Counted from the first letter of the stretch, positions 22,875-34,082 are shown. The stretch: 51,840 nt of DNA from Alteromonas sp. 1_MG-2023 (GCF_030547075.1 NZ_JAUOQH010000024.1:1-51840), one strand, 5' to 3'. The notes: generated from the sequence alone by a model not told the origin. Translations and numbers: made by a program.

Positions 22875-23546
22875 TTAAAGGCGCGAATTGATGATATCCA
22901 TCGCTTTTTCAAAGACTTGGTCAATATCCAAATCAGTTGAGTCTATAATTACCGCATCTTGAGCCGGTACCAATGGAGCCACTGAACGTTGTGTATCTCG
23001 CTCGTCTCTCGCCTTGATATCGGTTAAAAGGCGCGCAATATTAACATCCATACCTTTAGCTTTCAACTGGCTATAGCGACGTTCGGCACGGGCTTCAGCG
23101 CTAGCAGTAAGAAATAACTTCACTTGCGCGTCTGGGAAAACCACCGTACCCATGTCACGACCGTCGGCAACAAGGCCGGGTTCTTGTTGAAAAGCGCGCT
23201 GGCGTCGAAGCAATGCTTCACGAACGCGAGGTAACGCAGCAACCTTTGACGCTACACTGCCTACATCTTCTGTACGAATGTCGTCAGTAACGTCTTCGCC
23301 TTCCAAAATAACGCGTGTGGTGTCTTTGTCAGTTTCAAAACTAACATCAAGACCGGTTGCCAACGGAACAACACATTCTTCATCGTCGCACGGTAAGTCG
23401 TGGTGCAGTGCAGCGACAGCTAAAACACGATAAATCGCGCCGCTATCTAAAAAGTGCCACCCAAGCTTCTTTGCGAGTAAGCTACTTAACGTTCCCTTAC
23501 CTGCACCGCTAGGACCGTCAACCGTGACTACGGGTGTAGAATGCAT
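22875..23546 (-). CDS. cmk: Cytidylate kinase
   Basis: Cmk phosphorylates CMP and dCMP. The 223-residue protein has the P-loop GPSGAGKGT (about residues 10-18) and the CMP-binding [13 protein letters not shown] motif. The ATG at 23546 is chosen because GGAGCAGGT lies just before it and [14 protein letters not shown] is the usual N-terminus; an upstream frame adds 14 unlikely residues. It lies between aroA and rpsA, as in other gammaproteobacteria. Confidence 0.96.
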   Translation of the reverse strand: MHSTPVVTVDGPSGAGKGTLSSLLAKKLGWHFLDSGAIYRVLAVAALHHDLPCDDEECVVPLATGLDVSFETDKDTTRVILEGEDVTDDIRTEDVGSVASKVAALPRVREALLRRQRAFQQEPGLVADGRDMGTVVFPDAQVKLFLTASAEARAERRYSQLKAKGMDVNIARLLTDIKARDERDTQRSVAPLVPAQDAVIIDSTDLDIDQVFEKAMDIINSRL

Positions 23547-23612
23547 ACCTGCTCCAGAATTTATAAAATACGTAAAAATCGCGCGCAATTATACGCGTTA
23601 AGCAGAGATAAG

Positions 23613-23639
23613 CAATGCCATCAAACGTTGATGGCATTG
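23613..23639 (-). terminator. Perfect 12-bp hairpin between aroA and cmk
   Basis: CAATGCCATCAA pairs with TTGATGGCATTG around a 3-base loop. It sits 65 bases after aroA on the minus strand. The following T-run is poor (CTTATC), so it may attenuate, or protect the aroA mRNA end, rather than terminate fully. Confidence 0.5.
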
Positions 23640-23703
23640 TACATAAGGCTAGCTTTCGTTTTAAAAAGAGTACACTTCAAACTAAATAGCGTCTTTTAAC
23701 CAA

Positions 23704-24984
23704 CTAAGAATATAACGTAGCAAACCGCGTGAAGTAGTCAGGGAAGGTTTTGCGGGTACAACCTGGGTCGTTAATGGTTACCGGCGTATCACTGAGCGCC
23801 ACTAACGAAAAGCACATTGCAATGCGATGATCATTATAGGTATCTATATCGGCATGCTTCAACGTATCCGTTGGCCATACCTTTATATAGTCGTGACCTT
23901 CTTCAACTTCTGCACCCAACTTTCTAAGCTCAGTGGCCATGGCGTTTAAACGGTCAGTTTCCTTTACTCGCCAGTTGTAGATGTTAGTAATACTGGTTGG
24001 GCCTTCAGCGAACAGTGCGGTTGTCGCAATGGTCATGGCTGCATCAGGAATATGGTTCATATCCATGTCTACACCTTTAAGCGGAGCACCTGTCACTTCC
24101 ACATATTCATCATGCCAAGTGATTTTAGCGCCCATCGCTTCAAGCACATCGGCAAAACGAATGTCACCTTGTATGCTATTTTGACCAATTCCGGTTACGC
24201 GTACCGTGCCGCCTTTAATCGCGCCGGCTGCAAGGAAGTAAGAAGCCGATGAAGCATCACCTTCCACCATGAATTTACCTGGTGAACGATACGATTGCCC
24301 CGCACTTATGGTAAAAGTTTGATAGTTATCGTTGTTCACTTCAACGCCAAACTTCGCCATGGTATCTAAGGTAATATCAATGTAGGGTTTTGACACTAAT
24401 TCGCCTTTAATGCGAATGGTCACGTCACCGGTAAACAAAGGAGCAGACATTAATAGTGCAGTCAAAAACTGACTAGATACACTACCATCTACTTCCATTT
24501 GACCGCCAGTTAACGTCTTACCCTTAATTTGTAGGGGTGGAAAACCGTCGTTTTTAAGGTATTCAATTTCTGCATTGCCTTCCCGCAAAGCATCAACCAA
24601 ATCGCCTATAGGGCGCTCTTCCATACGCGGCTCACCGGTAAGGACTACTTGTACATTACTGGCTGCTAATGCCGCACATAGTGGGCGCATTGCCGTGCCC
24701 GCGTTACCTAAGAAAAGCTCTAGTGGCTCAGCGACTGAAAACGCGCCGCCGTTACCTACTACTTTACAGCGGGTTTTATCTTCGCTTAGTGAATACGTTA
24801 CGCCAAGCTTGGTTAACGCATTTAGCATGTGCTCAATATCTTCACTATCAAGCAAGTTTGTTAGTTCGGTTTCGCCTTCAGCTAATGCAGCAAGCAGTAA
24901 TGCTCGGTTCGACAGGCTTTTAGACCCAGGAACGTTTACTATCCCCGATACTTTGCTAATAGGTTCTAATGTTAACTGTTCCAT
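23704..24984 (-). CDS. aroA: 3-phosphoshikimate 1-carboxyvinyltransferase (EPSP synthase)
   Basis: AroA condenses phosphoenolpyruvate with shikimate 3-phosphate in chorismate synthesis. The 426-residue enzyme shows [16 protein letters not shown], the PEP-site [28 protein letters not shown] and [19 protein letters not shown]. The GNAGTAMRP motif is the class I (glyphosate-sensitive) form. It starts two bases after serC and forms with it the conserved serC-aroA pair. Confidence 0.97.
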   Translation of the reverse strand: MEQLTLEPISKVSGIVNVPGSKSLSNRALLLAALAEGETELTNLLDSEDIEHMLNALTKLGVTYSLSEDKTRCKVVGNGGAFSVAEPLELFLGNAGTAMRPLCAALAASNVQVVLTGEPRMEERPIGDLVDALREGNAEIEYLKNDGFPPLQIKGKTLTGGQMEVDGSVSSQFLTALLMSAPLFTGDVTIRIKGELVSKPYIDITLDTMAKFGVEVNNDNYQTFTISAGQSYRSPGKFMVEGDASSASYFLAAGAIKGGTVRVTGIGQNSIQGDIRFADVLEAMGAKITWHDEYVEVTGAPLKGVDMDMNHIPDAAMTIATTALFAEGPTSITNIYNWRVKETDRLNAMATELRKLGAEVEEGHDYIKVWPTDTLKHADIDTYNDHRIAMCFSLVALSDTPVTINDPGCTRKTFPDYFTRFATLYS

Positions 24985-24986
24985 GA

Positions 24987-26072
24987 CTACCCGTTTGCTC
25001 GTTCAAATTCACGCATAAATTCTACTAACGCCATTACCCCTTCAACGGGCATAGCGTTATAAATGCTGGCACGCATTCCGCCTACAGAGCGGTGGCCTTT
25101 TAATGCCATTAAGCCAGCGTCTTGTGCTTGGCTTAAAAATAGCGCGTCTAATTCAGGGTTAACTAACTGAAACGGTACGTTCATTTTAGAGCGGTTGTCT
25201 GGGTGTACTTGGCTAGCATAAAAATCTGAGCTGTCGATAGCAGAATACAACAGTGACGCTTTTTCGCTGTTGCGTTTTGCCATGGCATCAACGCCGCCCA
25301 TTTCTTTAAGCCATTCAAACACTAACCCCGCCAAATACCACGAGAACGTAGGTGGCGTGTTATACATAGAGTCAGCTTTCGCTGCTAATGCGTAGTCGAA
25401 AATTGACGGTGTTTCTTTGCGAGCTTTACCCACCAAGTCTTCACGAACAATCACTACCGATAAACCGCTGGGGCCAATATTTTTCTGCGCACCGGCATAA
25501 ATAAGGCCGTGTTTAGCAACATCAATAGGCTGAGACAATATGGTAGACGACATATCTGAAACCAGCGGCACATCGCCAGATTCTGGTAACCAATCGTACG
25601 CGATACCGTCAACGGTTTCGTTTGGACAAAAATGATAATACGCTGCTGATTGGTCTACATTGGCAAGCGATGGTTGAGGCATGTGATGCAAACCATCTTT
25701 TTTAGAAAGCTCACCAACGACCACAGCGTTGTTGTATTTCGCGGCTTCGCTTACTGCACCATCAGACCAAGATCCACTCACTAAGTGAAGGCTGGTGTCT
25801 GACGCAGACGATAAATTAAGGGGAACAGCTGCAAATTGACCACGTCCACCGCCATGGGTGAAAAGAACATGGTAATTTTTAGGAACCGAGAGTAAGTCGC
25901 GCAAATCTTGTTCAGCTTTGGCTGCTATCTCGATGAAATCTTTTCCACGGTGGCTGACTTCCATTACCGAGCAACCTGAGTCGCGCCAGTTAGTAAATTC
26001 AGCTTGTGCTTTTTGCATTACGGCTTCAGGCAACTTTGCCGGGCCAGCGCTAAAATTGAAAACCTCTTTCAT
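24987..26072 (-). CDS. serC: Phosphoserine aminotransferase
   Basis: This PLP enzyme transfers the amino group of glutamate to 3-phosphohydroxypyruvate (serine synthesis) and acts in pyridoxal phosphate synthesis. The 361-residue protein begins [18 protein letters not shown] and carries the PLP lysine in [16 protein letters not shown] start at 26087 is possible, but the ATG at 26072 matches the family N-terminus. It follows gyrA by 96 bases that hold two hairpins. Confidence 0.96.
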   Translation of the reverse strand: MKEVFNFSAGPAKLPEAVMQKAQAEFTNWRDSGCSVMEVSHRGKDFIEIAAKAEQDLRDLLSVPKNYHVLFTHGGGRGQFAAVPLNLSSASDTSLHLVSGSWSDGAVSEAAKYNNAVVVGELSKKDGLHHMPQPSLANVDQSAAYYHFCPNETVDGIAYDWLPESGDVPLVSDMSSTILSQPIDVAKHGLIYAGAQKNIGPSGLSVVIVREDLVGKARKETPSIFDYALAAKADSMYNTPPTFSWYLAGLVFEWLKEMGGVDAMAKRNSEKASLLYSAIDSSDFYASQVHPDNRSKMNVPFQLVNPELDALFLSQAQDAGLMALKGHRSVGGMRASIYNAMPVEGVMALVEFMREFERANG

Positions 26073-26098
26073 TGCGTTTTTCAACACCTATAAAATAA

Positions 26099-26118
26099 CA
26101 AGCGGCCTAAGCCGCTTG
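26099..26118 (-). terminator. Hairpin 1 between gyrA and serC
   Basis: CAAGCGGC pairs with GCCGCTTG around CTAA. On the minus strand it is followed by TTATTTTA, a weak terminator tail. It probably reduces readthrough from gyrA into serC. Confidence 0.55.
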
Positions 26119-26139
26119 TAATAAAGAACACCGATAACT

Positions 26140-26162
26140 GCCCGCTTATAAATTAAGCGGGC
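26140..26162 (-). terminator. Hairpin 2 just after gyrA
   Basis: The 9-bp stem GCCCGCTTA/TAAGCGGGC has a 5-base loop and begins seven bases after the gyrA stop. No T-run follows, so it is more likely an mRNA 3'-end stabiliser than an intrinsic terminator alone. Confidence 0.45.
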
Positions 26163-26168
26163 AATACC

Positions 26169-28865
26169 CTACTCTTCTGTCGTTGAGCTGTCGCCGTCTT
26201 GTGCAGCGTTTTCTTCTTGCTCAATAGGTTCTTCTATAGCGATTGGATTGCCATCTTCATCTAGCTCTAGCAATTCTTCAACTACTTCTTCTATACGTTG
26301 TAAGCCAACAACATGCTCGTTCTCAACAGTACGGATTAAGCGAACACCTTGGGTATTCCTTCCTACTACTGAAACTTCGCCAACGCGGGTACGTACTAGG
26401 GTACCTTGGTCAGAAATAAGCATAATTTCATTGGATTCATCAACTTGAACCGCGCCAACCACTTTACCATTACGCTCAGAAACCTTAATAGATACTACAC
26501 CTTGTGTAGCACGGCTCTTAGCTGGGTAATCTTCAAGTGGCGTACGTTTACCAAAACCGTTCTCTGTGGCAGTCAGGATAGGACCATCACCACGAGGTAC
26601 AATGAGGGAAACAACGCGTTGGTCGTCTTGTAATCTGATACCACGAACACCAGTAGCAGTTCGGCCCATTGGACGTAGTGCTAATAGTTCTTCGCCAGTT
26701 TCAGGATCTAACTTAACGTTACCTGTTTCGCTATCACGAAGTTTTTCGTTAAAGCGAACCACTTTACCTGCGTCTGAGAACAACATAATGTCGTCATCAC
26801 CATGGGTAATGTCAACACCAATAAGTTCATCACCTTCGTTCAAGTTAACGGCAATAATACCGCTTGAACGTGGACGTGAATAAAGGCTTAAATCTGTTTT
26901 CTTCACGGTTCCGTTAGCCGTAGCCATTAATACAAACTTACCTTCTTCAAATTCTTTGATAGGTAAAATTGCAGTAATACGCTCGTTATCTTCTAAAGGA
27001 AGAATGTTTACAATTGGACGACCACGGGCATTTCGGCTCGCAAACGGCAATTGATAAACTTTCAACCAGTACAAACGGCCACGGGTTGAGAAACAAAGAA
27101 TGTGGTCATGAGTATTGGCCACCAATAGTTTCTCAATGAAGTCTTCATTTTTCATCTTAGTTGCCGATTTACCACGGCCACCGCGACGCTGCGCTTCATA
27201 ATCGTTTAGTTTTTGATACTTCACATAGCCTTCACGAGACAAGGTAACGACAACATCTTCTTGTTCAATCAGGTCTTCAATATCAATATCGTGACTAGCA
27301 GCAGTAATTTCAGTACGGCGCTCGTCACCAAATTCGTCACGAATTTTCTCAAGCTCTTCTTCAATCACTTCCATTAATCGTTCTGGGCTATTAAGGATGT
27401 GAAGCAGTTCAGCGATAACTTCTAGAAGTTGTTTATATTCTTCAAGAATTTTTTCGTGCTCAAGACCAGTAAGTCTGTGCAGACGAAGGTCTAGAATAGC
27501 TTGTGCTTGTTGTTCAGTAAGGAAGTACTGTCCATCACGAATACCAAACTCAGGCATTAGCCAATCTGGGCGTGCAGCATCATCACCGGCACGTTCAAGC
27601 ATTTGCGATACATCGCCTAAATCCCAACCTTGTGCAACTAATGCTTTTTTCGCATCAGCAGGGCCAGGTGAGGCTTTAATTAGCTCAATGATTGGGTCGA
27701 TGTTGGCTAGCGCAATGGCTAAACCTTCAAGGATGTGTGCACGGTCACGGGCTTTACGTAGTTCAAATACGGTTCTACGTGTTACTACTTCACGGCGATG
27801 TAGAATAAAGGCTTCTAAGGTCTCTTTTAAGTTAAAGACTTTAGGTTGGCCGTTATCTAACGCAACCATGTTAATACCGAATACAGTTTGTAGCTGAGTA
27901 TTGGCATATAAATGGTTAAGTAGTACTTCCGCTGATTCGTTACGTTTTACTTCAACAACAATACGCATACCGTCTTTATCAGACTCGTCACGTAGTGCAG
28001 AAATACCTTCGATACGTTTTTCTTTAACTAGCTCAGCAATTTTTTCAATTAAGCGAGCTTTGTTAACCTGATACGGAATTTCATTAATGATAATGGTTTC
28101 TTTACCGTTATCTTCCGTTTCAATTTCCGCTTTGGCGCGCATGTATATTTTGCCGCGACCAGTACGGTAAGCGTCATCAATACCTTTACGGCCACTGATC
28201 ATAGCGGCAGTTGGGAAATCAGGACCAGGGATATGAAGCATTAAGTCATCAATCGTAATTGATGGGTCTTTAATAAGGGCAATACAGCCGTTAATAACCT
28301 CAGTTAAGTTATGTGGCGGAATGTTAGTTGCCATACCTACCGCGATACCAGAAGAACCGTTTACCAGTAAGTTAGGAACCTTAGTAGGTAACACTTCTGG
28401 AATGTGTTCAGTACCATCGTAGTTAGGTACGAAGTCGACGGTTTCTTTATCGAGGTCGGCAAGAAGTTCGTGGGCAATTTTTGCCATACGTATTTCGGTA
28501 TAACGCATCGCAGCGGCTGAATCGCCATCTACCGAACCAAAGTTACCTTGGCCGTCTACCAACATGTAGCGAAGCGAGAATGGCTGGGCCATACGTACAA
28601 TAGTATCGTATACCGCAGAATCACCATGTGGGTGATACTTACCAATTACATCACCTACCACACGGGCAGATTTCTTGTATGGTTTATTGAAGTCGTTTTT
28701 CAGTTCGTTCATTGCGAACAGCACACGGCGGTGTACAGGCTTCAAACCATCTCTTACGTCAGGCAATGCTCGCCCGACAATAACGCTCATCGCGTAATCG
28801 AGATAGGAGTTCTTTAACTCTTCCTCAATATTAACGGGGAGGATTTCGTTAGCGTTATCAGACAT
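26169..28865 (-). CDS. gyrA: DNA gyrase subunit A
   Basis: GyrA is the breakage-reunion subunit of gyrase. The 898-residue protein has catalytic Tyr122 in AMRYTEIRM and the GyrA-box QRRGGRG. It also has a C-terminal beta-pinwheel with repeated [16 protein letters not shown] blades and an acidic Glu-rich tail. The quinolone-resistance region reads [17 protein letters not shown] with Ser83 and Asp87, the wild-type (susceptible-type) residues. It is divergent from ubiG. Confidence 0.98.
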   Translation of the reverse strand: MSDNANEILPVNIEEELKNSYLDYAMSVIVGRALPDVRDGLKPVHRRVLFAMNELKNDFNKPYKKSARVVGDVIGKYHPHGDSAVYDTIVRMAQPFSLRYMLVDGQGNFGSVDGDSAAAMRYTEIRMAKIAHELLADLDKETVDFVPNYDGTEHIPEVLPTKVPNLLVNGSSGIAVGMATNIPPHNLTEVINGCIALIKDPSITIDDLMLHIPGPDFPTAAMISGRKGIDDAYRTGRGKIYMRAKAEIETEDNGKETIIINEIPYQVNKARLIEKIAELVKEKRIEGISALRDESDKDGMRIVVEVKRNESAEVLLNHLYANTQLQTVFGINMVALDNGQPKVFNLKETLEAFILHRREVVTRRTVFELRKARDRAHILEGLAIALANIDPIIELIKASPGPADAKKALVAQGWDLGDVSQMLERAGDDAARPDWLMPEFGIRDGQYFLTEQQAQAILDLRLHRLTGLEHEKILEEYKQLLEVIAELLHILNSPERLMEVIEEELEKIRDEFGDERRTEITAASHDIDIEDLIEQEDVVVTLSREGYVKYQKLNDYEAQRRGGRGKSATKMKNEDFIEKLLVANTHDHILCFSTRGRLYWLKVYQLPFASRNARGRPIVNILPLEDNERITAILPIKEFEEGKFVLMATANGTVKKTDLSLYSRPRSSGIIAVNLNEGDELIGVDITHGDDDIMLFSDAGKVVRFNEKLRDSETGNVKLDPETGEELLALRPMGRTATGVRGIRLQDDQRVVSLIVPRGDGPILTATENGFGKRTPLEDYPAKSRATQGVVSIKVSERNGKVVGAVQVDESNEIMLISDQGTLVRTRVGEVSVVGRNTQGVRLIRTVENEHVVGLQRIEEVVEELLELDEDGNPIAIEEPIEQEENAAQDGDSSTTEE

Positions 28866-29287
28866 AAACTGCTTAATCCCTTTATTTCGGTTTGTTCTGC
28901 ATTATCTATCTAGCTCAATCTACACAATATAGAGAAGCAAATTATAGATTTGCATTGTTATTATGGGCTCATAATCTTGCTTCGAGTGTAACACTTGATG
29001 ACACATTTATGTAGCGCTTAATTACGCATCCTTTCCTACTTAGCACCAAGCGATTATTTTTCGTTCAAGCAGGCGGTCGAAACCCCATTGCAATGCCAAA
29101 AACGATGCCTTAATGATGGTTTTGCGTTATGTTATTAGCCATATGAAGGCAGTAATTCATTAATCGCAGATATCACCTATCTGTCGAGTAACATTAGTAA
29201 TGCGCGTTCTTTTGCGAAATTGGTGTGCAAAACCGGTTTTATAAATAAAAGCAAAATAATAAGCAGGCGCAGAAAGGAAAAATATAA
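28866..29287. other. Divergent gyrA/ubiG control region
   Basis: No gene is seen. On the minus strand a perfect TATAAT lies at 28946-28941, inside the dyad GCAAAT/ATTTGC (28937-28953), about 75 bases before gyrA. It is a plausible -10 element, but no good -35 is apparent. An AGAAAGGAAAAA ribosome-binding stretch precedes ubiG. Confidence 0.4.
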
Positions 29288-29992
29288 ATGACAAACGTTG
29301 ATGAGCAGGAAATTGATAAGTTTTCAGAGTTGGCCTCACGGTGGTGGGATCCTGAAGGTGAGTTCAAACCCCTACATTTAATTAACCCACTTCGTTTAGA
29401 TTTTATTAACCAACACACTAACGGATTGTTTAACAAAAAAGTGGTGGATATTGGTTGTGGCGGCGGCATATTGGCAGAGTCTATGGCGAAAGCCGGTGCA
29501 GAAGTGGTTGGCCTAGACATGGCAAGCGCATCTTTAGAGATTGCTAAGCTGCATGGCTTGGAGTCTGGGGTTAAAGTAGATTACCACTGTGTTACTGCTG
29601 AATCATTCGCAGACAGCCATGCGGGTAAATTCGATGTAGTTACCTGTATGGAGATGCTTGAGCATGTACCAGACCCAGCTTCAGTAGTGCGAGCTTGCGC
29701 TAAATTAGCTAAGCCTGGTGGGCATGTTTTCTTCTCTACATTAAATAGAAATATAAAGTCTTATTTAATGGGGATCGTGGGTGCGGAGTACTTGCTTAAA
29801 CTTGTGCCCAAAGGCACTCACGATCATTCTCGATTCATTAAACCTTCTGAACTCTTGAAAATGACAGATGATGCAGGTTTGTTACCTCGAGACATGACCG
29901 GCTTGCATATGGACCCCGTTTCCCAAGGTTTTTATCTGTCAGACCGTAACGTGGATGTTAACTACCTACTATATACGGTGTCACAAGATTAA
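29288..29992 (+). CDS. ubiG: Ubiquinone biosynthesis O-methyltransferase UbiG
   Basis: UbiG performs both O-methylations of ubiquinone synthesis, using S-adenosylmethionine. The 234-residue protein has [20 protein letters not shown], typical of UbiG, and SAM motif [40 protein letters not shown] and the [14 protein letters not shown] segment are also typical. The divergent gyrA-ubiG arrangement is conserved with E. coli. Confidence 0.97.
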   Translation: MTNVDEQEIDKFSELASRWWDPEGEFKPLHLINPLRLDFINQHTNGLFNKKVVDIGCGGGILAESMAKAGAEVVGLDMASASLEIAKLHGLESGVKVDYHCVTAESFADSHAGKFDVVTCMEMLEHVPDPASVVRACAKLAKPGGHVFFSTLNRNIKSYLMGIVGAEYLLKLVPKGTHDHSRFIKPSELLKMTDDAGLLPRDMTGLHMDPVSQGFYLSDRNVDVNYLLYTVSQD

Positions 29993-29995
29993 TTA

Positions 29996-30043
29996 GCACT
30001 ACATATTGGGGCTTGTTGATAATTTCAACACCACATATCGTGT
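29996..30043 (+). promoter_or_regulatory. NrdR-box-like pair A
   Basis: Two 16-base sites resemble the published NrdR consensus acaCwAtATaTwGtgt: GCACTACATATTGGGG at 29996 (12/16) and ACACCACATATCGTGT at 30028 (13/16). They start exactly 32 bases apart, about three helical turns, the usual spacing of paired NrdR boxes. NrdR is the ATP/dATP-sensing repressor of ribonucleotide reductase genes. The pair begins four bases after ubiG. Confidence 0.7.
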
Positions 30044-30195
30044 TTAGGTGTTAAGTACGATATTAAGTTAAATTATTTTAAGCCTCGATCATTTTTTCGA
30101 ATAGTACTTGCAATCGGTATATTTAAGGCTTGTACGATGCTAAAAAGTTAGTCACTACTAACCTAAAATCCGTGCCAGTTTAAGTGCTCGTTTAA

Positions 30196-30243
30196 GCACC
30201 AGATATTGGGTTGCAATCAGAGGCAAACCTCACTATCTTGTGT
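30196..30243 (+). promoter_or_regulatory. NrdR-box-like pair B with overlapping promoter
   Basis: GCACCAGATATTGGGT at 30196 and CCTCACTATCTTGTGT at 30228 each match the NrdR consensus at 12 of 16 positions and again start 32 bases apart. A possible promoter overlaps: TTGCAA (30211-30216), 17 bases, TATCTT (30234-30239). Repressor binding would therefore cover the -10 and lie beside the -35. A start here would give a leader of about 300 bases before nrdA. Confidence 0.7.
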
Positions 30244-30371
30244 TTAATCCAACGCGGGATCCCAAAGCAAATTTTTGGAAATATTGAGATCGATATCGAT
30301 CCTTTTACTGCGTTTTTTCGGATTATCAGATAAAACATACTATTAATGAAAAGAATTCAGCGGCTTCTCTC

Positions 30372-30393
30372 AAACTTATGCGCTAATAAGTTT
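30372..30393 (+). promoter_or_regulatory. Perfect 8-bp hairpin in nrdA leader
   Basis: AAACTTAT pairs with ATAAGTTT around the 6-base loop GCGCTA. It is upstream of the longer inverted repeat and about 150 bases before nrdA. Confidence 0.5.
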
Positions 30394-30405
30394 AGGGTTG
30401 GTCGT

Positions 30406-30472
30406 GGTTAGTTGTGTAAATCGCGCAAAGGGTCTTACGCTGATGTATTGCTTCGCAGCGAAACAACTAACC
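30406..30472 (+). promoter_or_regulatory. 10-bp inverted repeat enclosing an inner hairpin in nrdA leader
   Basis: GGTTAGTTGT and ACAACTAACC are perfectly complementary over 10 bp across 47 bases. Inside is the small hairpin TTCGC/GCGAA. The structure ends 72 bases before the nrdA ATG and would form in the mRNA leader. Confidence 0.5.
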
Positions 30473-30544
30473 TAAAAAGAATACACATTATAACAGGGTT
30501 ATATACCCACGCTTCGCGCGCTAACAGACAACGGCCAGAGAAAC

Positions 30545-32866
30545 ATGAATAATAGTTTATCCGTCACCAAGCGAAATGGTGAGCAAGAATCCATCGACCT
30601 AGAAAAAATTCATAAGGTGGTGACATGGGCTGCAAAAGGACTTGAAAACGTCTCAGTTTCACAAGTTGAAATTAAAGCTCAAATTCAGTTTTTTGATGGT
30701 ATTAATACCAGCGAAATTCACGAAACCCTTATTAAATCAGCGGCAGACTTAATTTCTACCGACGCACCTGATTATCAATACTTGGCAGCTCGCCTTGCTA
30801 TTTTCCACCTTCGCAAAAAAGCTTACGGCCAGTTTGAGCCCCCTGCACTGTTTAACCATGTCACTAACATGGTTGAAATGGGTAAATACGATAAGCATTT
30901 AATTGAAGATTATACTGCTGAAGAATTTGCCGAGATGGATGATTACATCGATCATTGGCGCGACATGAACTTCAGCTACGCCGCCGTTAAGCAGCTTGAA
31001 GGTAAATACCTAGTTCAAAACCGTGTAACCGGTGAAATTTACGAAAGTGCTCAGTTTCTTTATATCTTGGTAGCAGCGTGTCTGTTCGCTAACTACCCGA
31101 AAGATACCCGTATGAGCTACATCCGTCGTTTCTACGATGCAGCTTCTACATTTAAGCTATCTTTACCTACGCCAATTATGTCTGGCGTACGTACCCCTAC
31201 TCGTCAATTTAGCTCGTGTGTATTAATTGAAACTGGCGATAGCCTTGATTCAATCAACGCCACGGCTAGCGCTATCGTTAAATACGTAAGCCAGCGAGCA
31301 GGTATCGGTGTGAATGCTGGCCGTATTCGCGCACTAGGTAGTCCTATTCGCGGTGGTGAAGCTTTCCACACGGGTTGTATCCCATTCTATAAATACTTCC
31401 AAACAGCGGTTAAAAGCTGTTCTCAAGGTGGTGTTCGTGGTGGCGCAGCTACCTTGTTCTACCCGCTATGGCATATGGAAGTTGAATCGTTATTAGTACT
31501 TAAGAACAACCGTGGTGTAGAAGAAAACCGCGTTCGTCACTTAGACTACGGCGTACAGTTCAACAAACTCATGTATCAACGCATGATGAAAGATGACTAT
31601 ATTTCACTATTTAGTCCATCTGACGTACCTGGCCTTTACGATGCTTTCTTTGCTGATCAAGAAAAGTTCGAGCGTTTGTATGTTCAATACGAAAACGACG
31701 ACAACATTCGCAAGAAGCGCATTAAAGCCATGGAGCTTTTCAGCTTGTTCATGCAAGAGCGTGCAAGCACGGGTCGTATTTACCTTCAGAACGTTGACCA
31801 CTGTAATACCCACAGCCCTTTCAACCCTGAAGTGGCACCTGTACGTCAAAGTAACCTTTGTCTTGAAATTGCGCTTCCTACTAAGCCGTTGCAGCACGTT
31901 AACGACGAAGAAGGTGAAATTGCCCTTTGTACGCTTTCTGCCTTTAACTTAGGTGCCATTAAGTCGCTAGACGAATTTGAAGAGTTATCAGACCTAGCAG
32001 TACGTGCCCTTGATAACCTACTCGATTACCAAGACTACCCTGTTCCAGCGGCATACAATGCCACTATGGGTCGCAGAACCTTGGGTGTGGGTGTTATCAA
32101 CTTCGCTTACTACTTAGCGAAAAATGGTGTGAAATATTCAGATCATAGCGCTAACGGCCTAGTTCACCGCACGTTTGAAGCGATGCAGTATTACCTACTG
32201 AAAGCATCGAACAATCTTGCGAAAGAAAAAGGTGCATGTCCTAAGTTTAATGAGACCACCTATTCGCAAGGCATCATGCCTATCGATAGTTACAAGAAAG
32301 ATCTTGATGGCGTATGTAACGAGCCACTTCATTACGATTGGGATGCCCTTCGTGAAGAAATTAAAACTCACGGTTTACGTAACTCTACCTTGTCTGCGTT
32401 AATGCCTTCTGAGACATCTTCTCAGATTTCAAACGCAACCAACGGTATTGAGCCGCCACGTGGTTTTATTAGCATTAAATCAAGTAAAGACGGTGTGCTT
32501 AAGCAAGTAGTACCAGAGTACGAGCGTTTAAGAGATCAGTACGAATTGTTGTGGGATATTCCTTCGAACGATGGTTACTTACAGCTTGTAGGTATTATGC
32601 AGAAGTTTATCGACCAAACTATTTCTGCTAATACCAACTACGATCCTAGTCGTTACGACGGTAGCAAGGTTCCTATGAAGCTGTTGCTTAAGGATCTATT
32701 AACAACATACAAACTGGGTGTGAAAACCCTGTATTATCACAACACTCGTGATGGTGCGACTGACGCTTCAGCATTAGAAGTTAAAGCCAATGAGCCGTTA
32801 CCGCGTCAAGAAGAAGTGATAATAGAAGAAGATGATGATTGTGCAGGCGGTGCGTGCAAAATATAG
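30545..32866 (+). CDS. nrdA: Class Ia ribonucleotide reductase alpha subunit
   Basis: NrdA reduces ribonucleoside diphosphates with a thiyl radical fed from NrdB. The 773-residue protein has an N-terminal ATP-cone (SVTKRNGEQESIDLEKIHKV) for dATP control. Active-site cysteines are in QFSSCVLIETGDS and ALCTLSAFNLG, the radical-path tyrosines lie in the C-terminal third, and the redox pair is in the tail CAGGACKI. Length is close to E. coli NrdA (761). nrdA, nrdB and the ferredoxin gene follow one another as in E. coli. Confidence 0.98.
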   Translation: MNNSLSVTKRNGEQESIDLEKIHKVVTWAAKGLENVSVSQVEIKAQIQFFDGINTSEIHETLIKSAADLISTDAPDYQYLAARLAIFHLRKKAYGQFEPPALFNHVTNMVEMGKYDKHLIEDYTAEEFAEMDDYIDHWRDMNFSYAAVKQLEGKYLVQNRVTGEIYESAQFLYILVAACLFANYPKDTRMSYIRRFYDAASTFKLSLPTPIMSGVRTPTRQFSSCVLIETGDSLDSINATASAIVKYVSQRAGIGVNAGRIRALGSPIRGGEAFHTGCIPFYKYFQTAVKSCSQGGVRGGAATLFYPLWHMEVESLLVLKNNRGVEENRVRHLDYGVQFNKLMYQRMMKDDYISLFSPSDVPGLYDAFFADQEKFERLYVQYENDDNIRKKRIKAMELFSLFMQERASTGRIYLQNVDHCNTHSPFNPEVAPVRQSNLCLEIALPTKPLQHVNDEEGEIALCTLSAFNLGAIKSLDEFEELSDLAVRALDNLLDYQDYPVPAAYNATMGRRTLGVGVINFAYYLAKNGVKYSDHSANGLVHRTFEAMQYYLLKASNNLAKEKGACPKFNETTYSQGIMPIDSYKKDLDGVCNEPLHYDWDALREEIKTHGLRNSTLSALMPSETSSQISNATNGIEPPRGFISIKSSKDGVLKQVVPEYERLRDQYELLWDIPSNDGYLQLVGIMQKFIDQTISANTNYDPSRYDGSKVPMKLLLKDLLTTYKLGVKTLYYHNTRDGATDASALEVKANEPLPRQEEVIIEEDDDCAGGACKI

Positions 32867-32951
32867 CGCGCACCCGCTTTTGCGAAATCGGTATCGCAGC
32901 AAGAACATAAATAAAAAACGCGTTTATCTTTAAGTTTTTAGTTAGGCAATC

Positions 32952-34082
32952 ATGAAATATACTACGTTTAATCAGCAAAGTACCAACCCATTGGTTGAAC
33001 CTATGTTCTTCGGTAACCCGGTGAATGTAGCCCGTTACGACCAACAAAAGCATGCCATTTTCGAAAAGCTTATTGAAAAGCAAATTAGCTTTTTCTGGCG
33101 CCCTGAGGAAGTAGATGTATCTCGCGATCGTGTTGATTTTCAAAAATTAACCGAACCTGAAAAGCACATCTTTATTTCAAACTTGAAATACCAAACTCTA
33201 TTAGACTCGGTACAAGGCCGCAGCCCTAATATTGCCTTTCTACCTATCATCTCATTGCCTGAGCTTGAGACCTGGGTTGAAACATGGTCTTTCTTTGAAA
33301 CCATTCACTCACGCTCTTACACGCATATTTTGCGTAACTTGTTTTCAGATCCTAGCGACATTTTTGAAGACATTGTGGTTAACGACGAAATTAAGCGCCG
33401 TGCTGCGGATATTTCGAAGTACTATGACGACCTTATCTTTGCTACTCAGCTATGGCAAACACAAGGTGAAGGCATTCACACTGTTGATGGCGTGCCACAC
33501 ACCATTAATATGTATGAGTTGAAGAAAAAGCTATTCTTGTGCATGAACTCTGTGAATGCTTTAGAAGCGATTCGTTTCTATGTGTCATTTGCTTGTACGT
33601 TTGCCTTTGCGGAACGCAAGTTGATGGAAGGTAATTCAAAAATTATCCGCCTGATTGCCCGTGATGAGAATTTACATTTGTCTTCTACCCAACATATTTT
33701 AAATTTGTGGGCACGAAGCAAAGACGATCCTGAAATGGCGCAAATTGCAGAAGACTGCAAAGAAGAAGCACGCGCTATTTTCATGAACGCGGTTGAGCAA
33801 GAAAAAGAATGGGCTGATTACCTGTTCAAAACCGGTTCTATGATTGGCCTTAACAAAGAAATCCTTTGTTCTTATGTTGAGTACATTGCGAATCAACGTA
33901 TGACGGCTATTGGCCTAGACGCGCCATTTGAAATTAGCAGTAACCCTCTGCCGTGGATGAATAACTACCTTAACTCTGACAACGTTCAGGTAGCACCACA
34001 AGAGTCTGAAATTAGTTCTTACTTGGTAGGGCAAATCGATTCTTCTGTAAGCGAAGACGATTTTGCTGATTTCGAGCTCTAG
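32952..34082 (+). CDS. nrdB: Class Ia ribonucleotide reductase beta subunit
   Basis: NrdB houses the di-iron tyrosyl radical. The 376-residue protein has the radical Tyr123 in [12 protein letters not shown], iron ligands in [15 protein letters not shown] and [12 protein letters not shown], and the C-terminal [20 protein letters not shown] tail that docks on NrdA. Because the tyrosine is kept, it is class Ia (Y-type). It is 85 bases after nrdA and presumably in one transcript. Confidence 0.98.
   Translation: MKYTTFNQQSTNPLVEPMFFGNPVNVARYDQQKHAIFEKLIEKQISFFWRPEEVDVSRDRVDFQKLTEPEKHIFISNLKYQTLLDSVQGRSPNIAFLPIISLPELETWVETWSFFETIHSRSYTHILRNLFSDPSDIFEDIVVNDEIKRRAADISKYYDDLIFATQLWQTQGEGIHTVDGVPHTINMYELKKKLFLCMNSVNALEAIRFYVSFACTFAFAERKLMEGNSKIIRLIARDENLHLSSTQHILNLWARSKDDPEMAQIAEDCKEEARAIFMNAVEQEKEWADYLFKTGSMIGLNKEILCSYVEYIANQRMTAIGLDAPFEISSNPLPWMNNYLNSDNVQVAPQESEISSYLVGQIDSSVSEDDFADFEL

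Larger units (their letters stand above)
29993..30544. other. Long nrdAB control and leader region
   Basis: No gene is seen in this 552-base gap. It holds two pairs of NrdR-box-like dyads and two perfect inverted repeats close to nrdA (30372-30393 and 30406-30472), each listed separately. Confidence 0.7.

Noticed and set aside
30322..30332. TTATCAGAT as a DnaA box in the nrdA region
   Set aside because: It departs from TTATCCACA at essential positions, so it is not supported.
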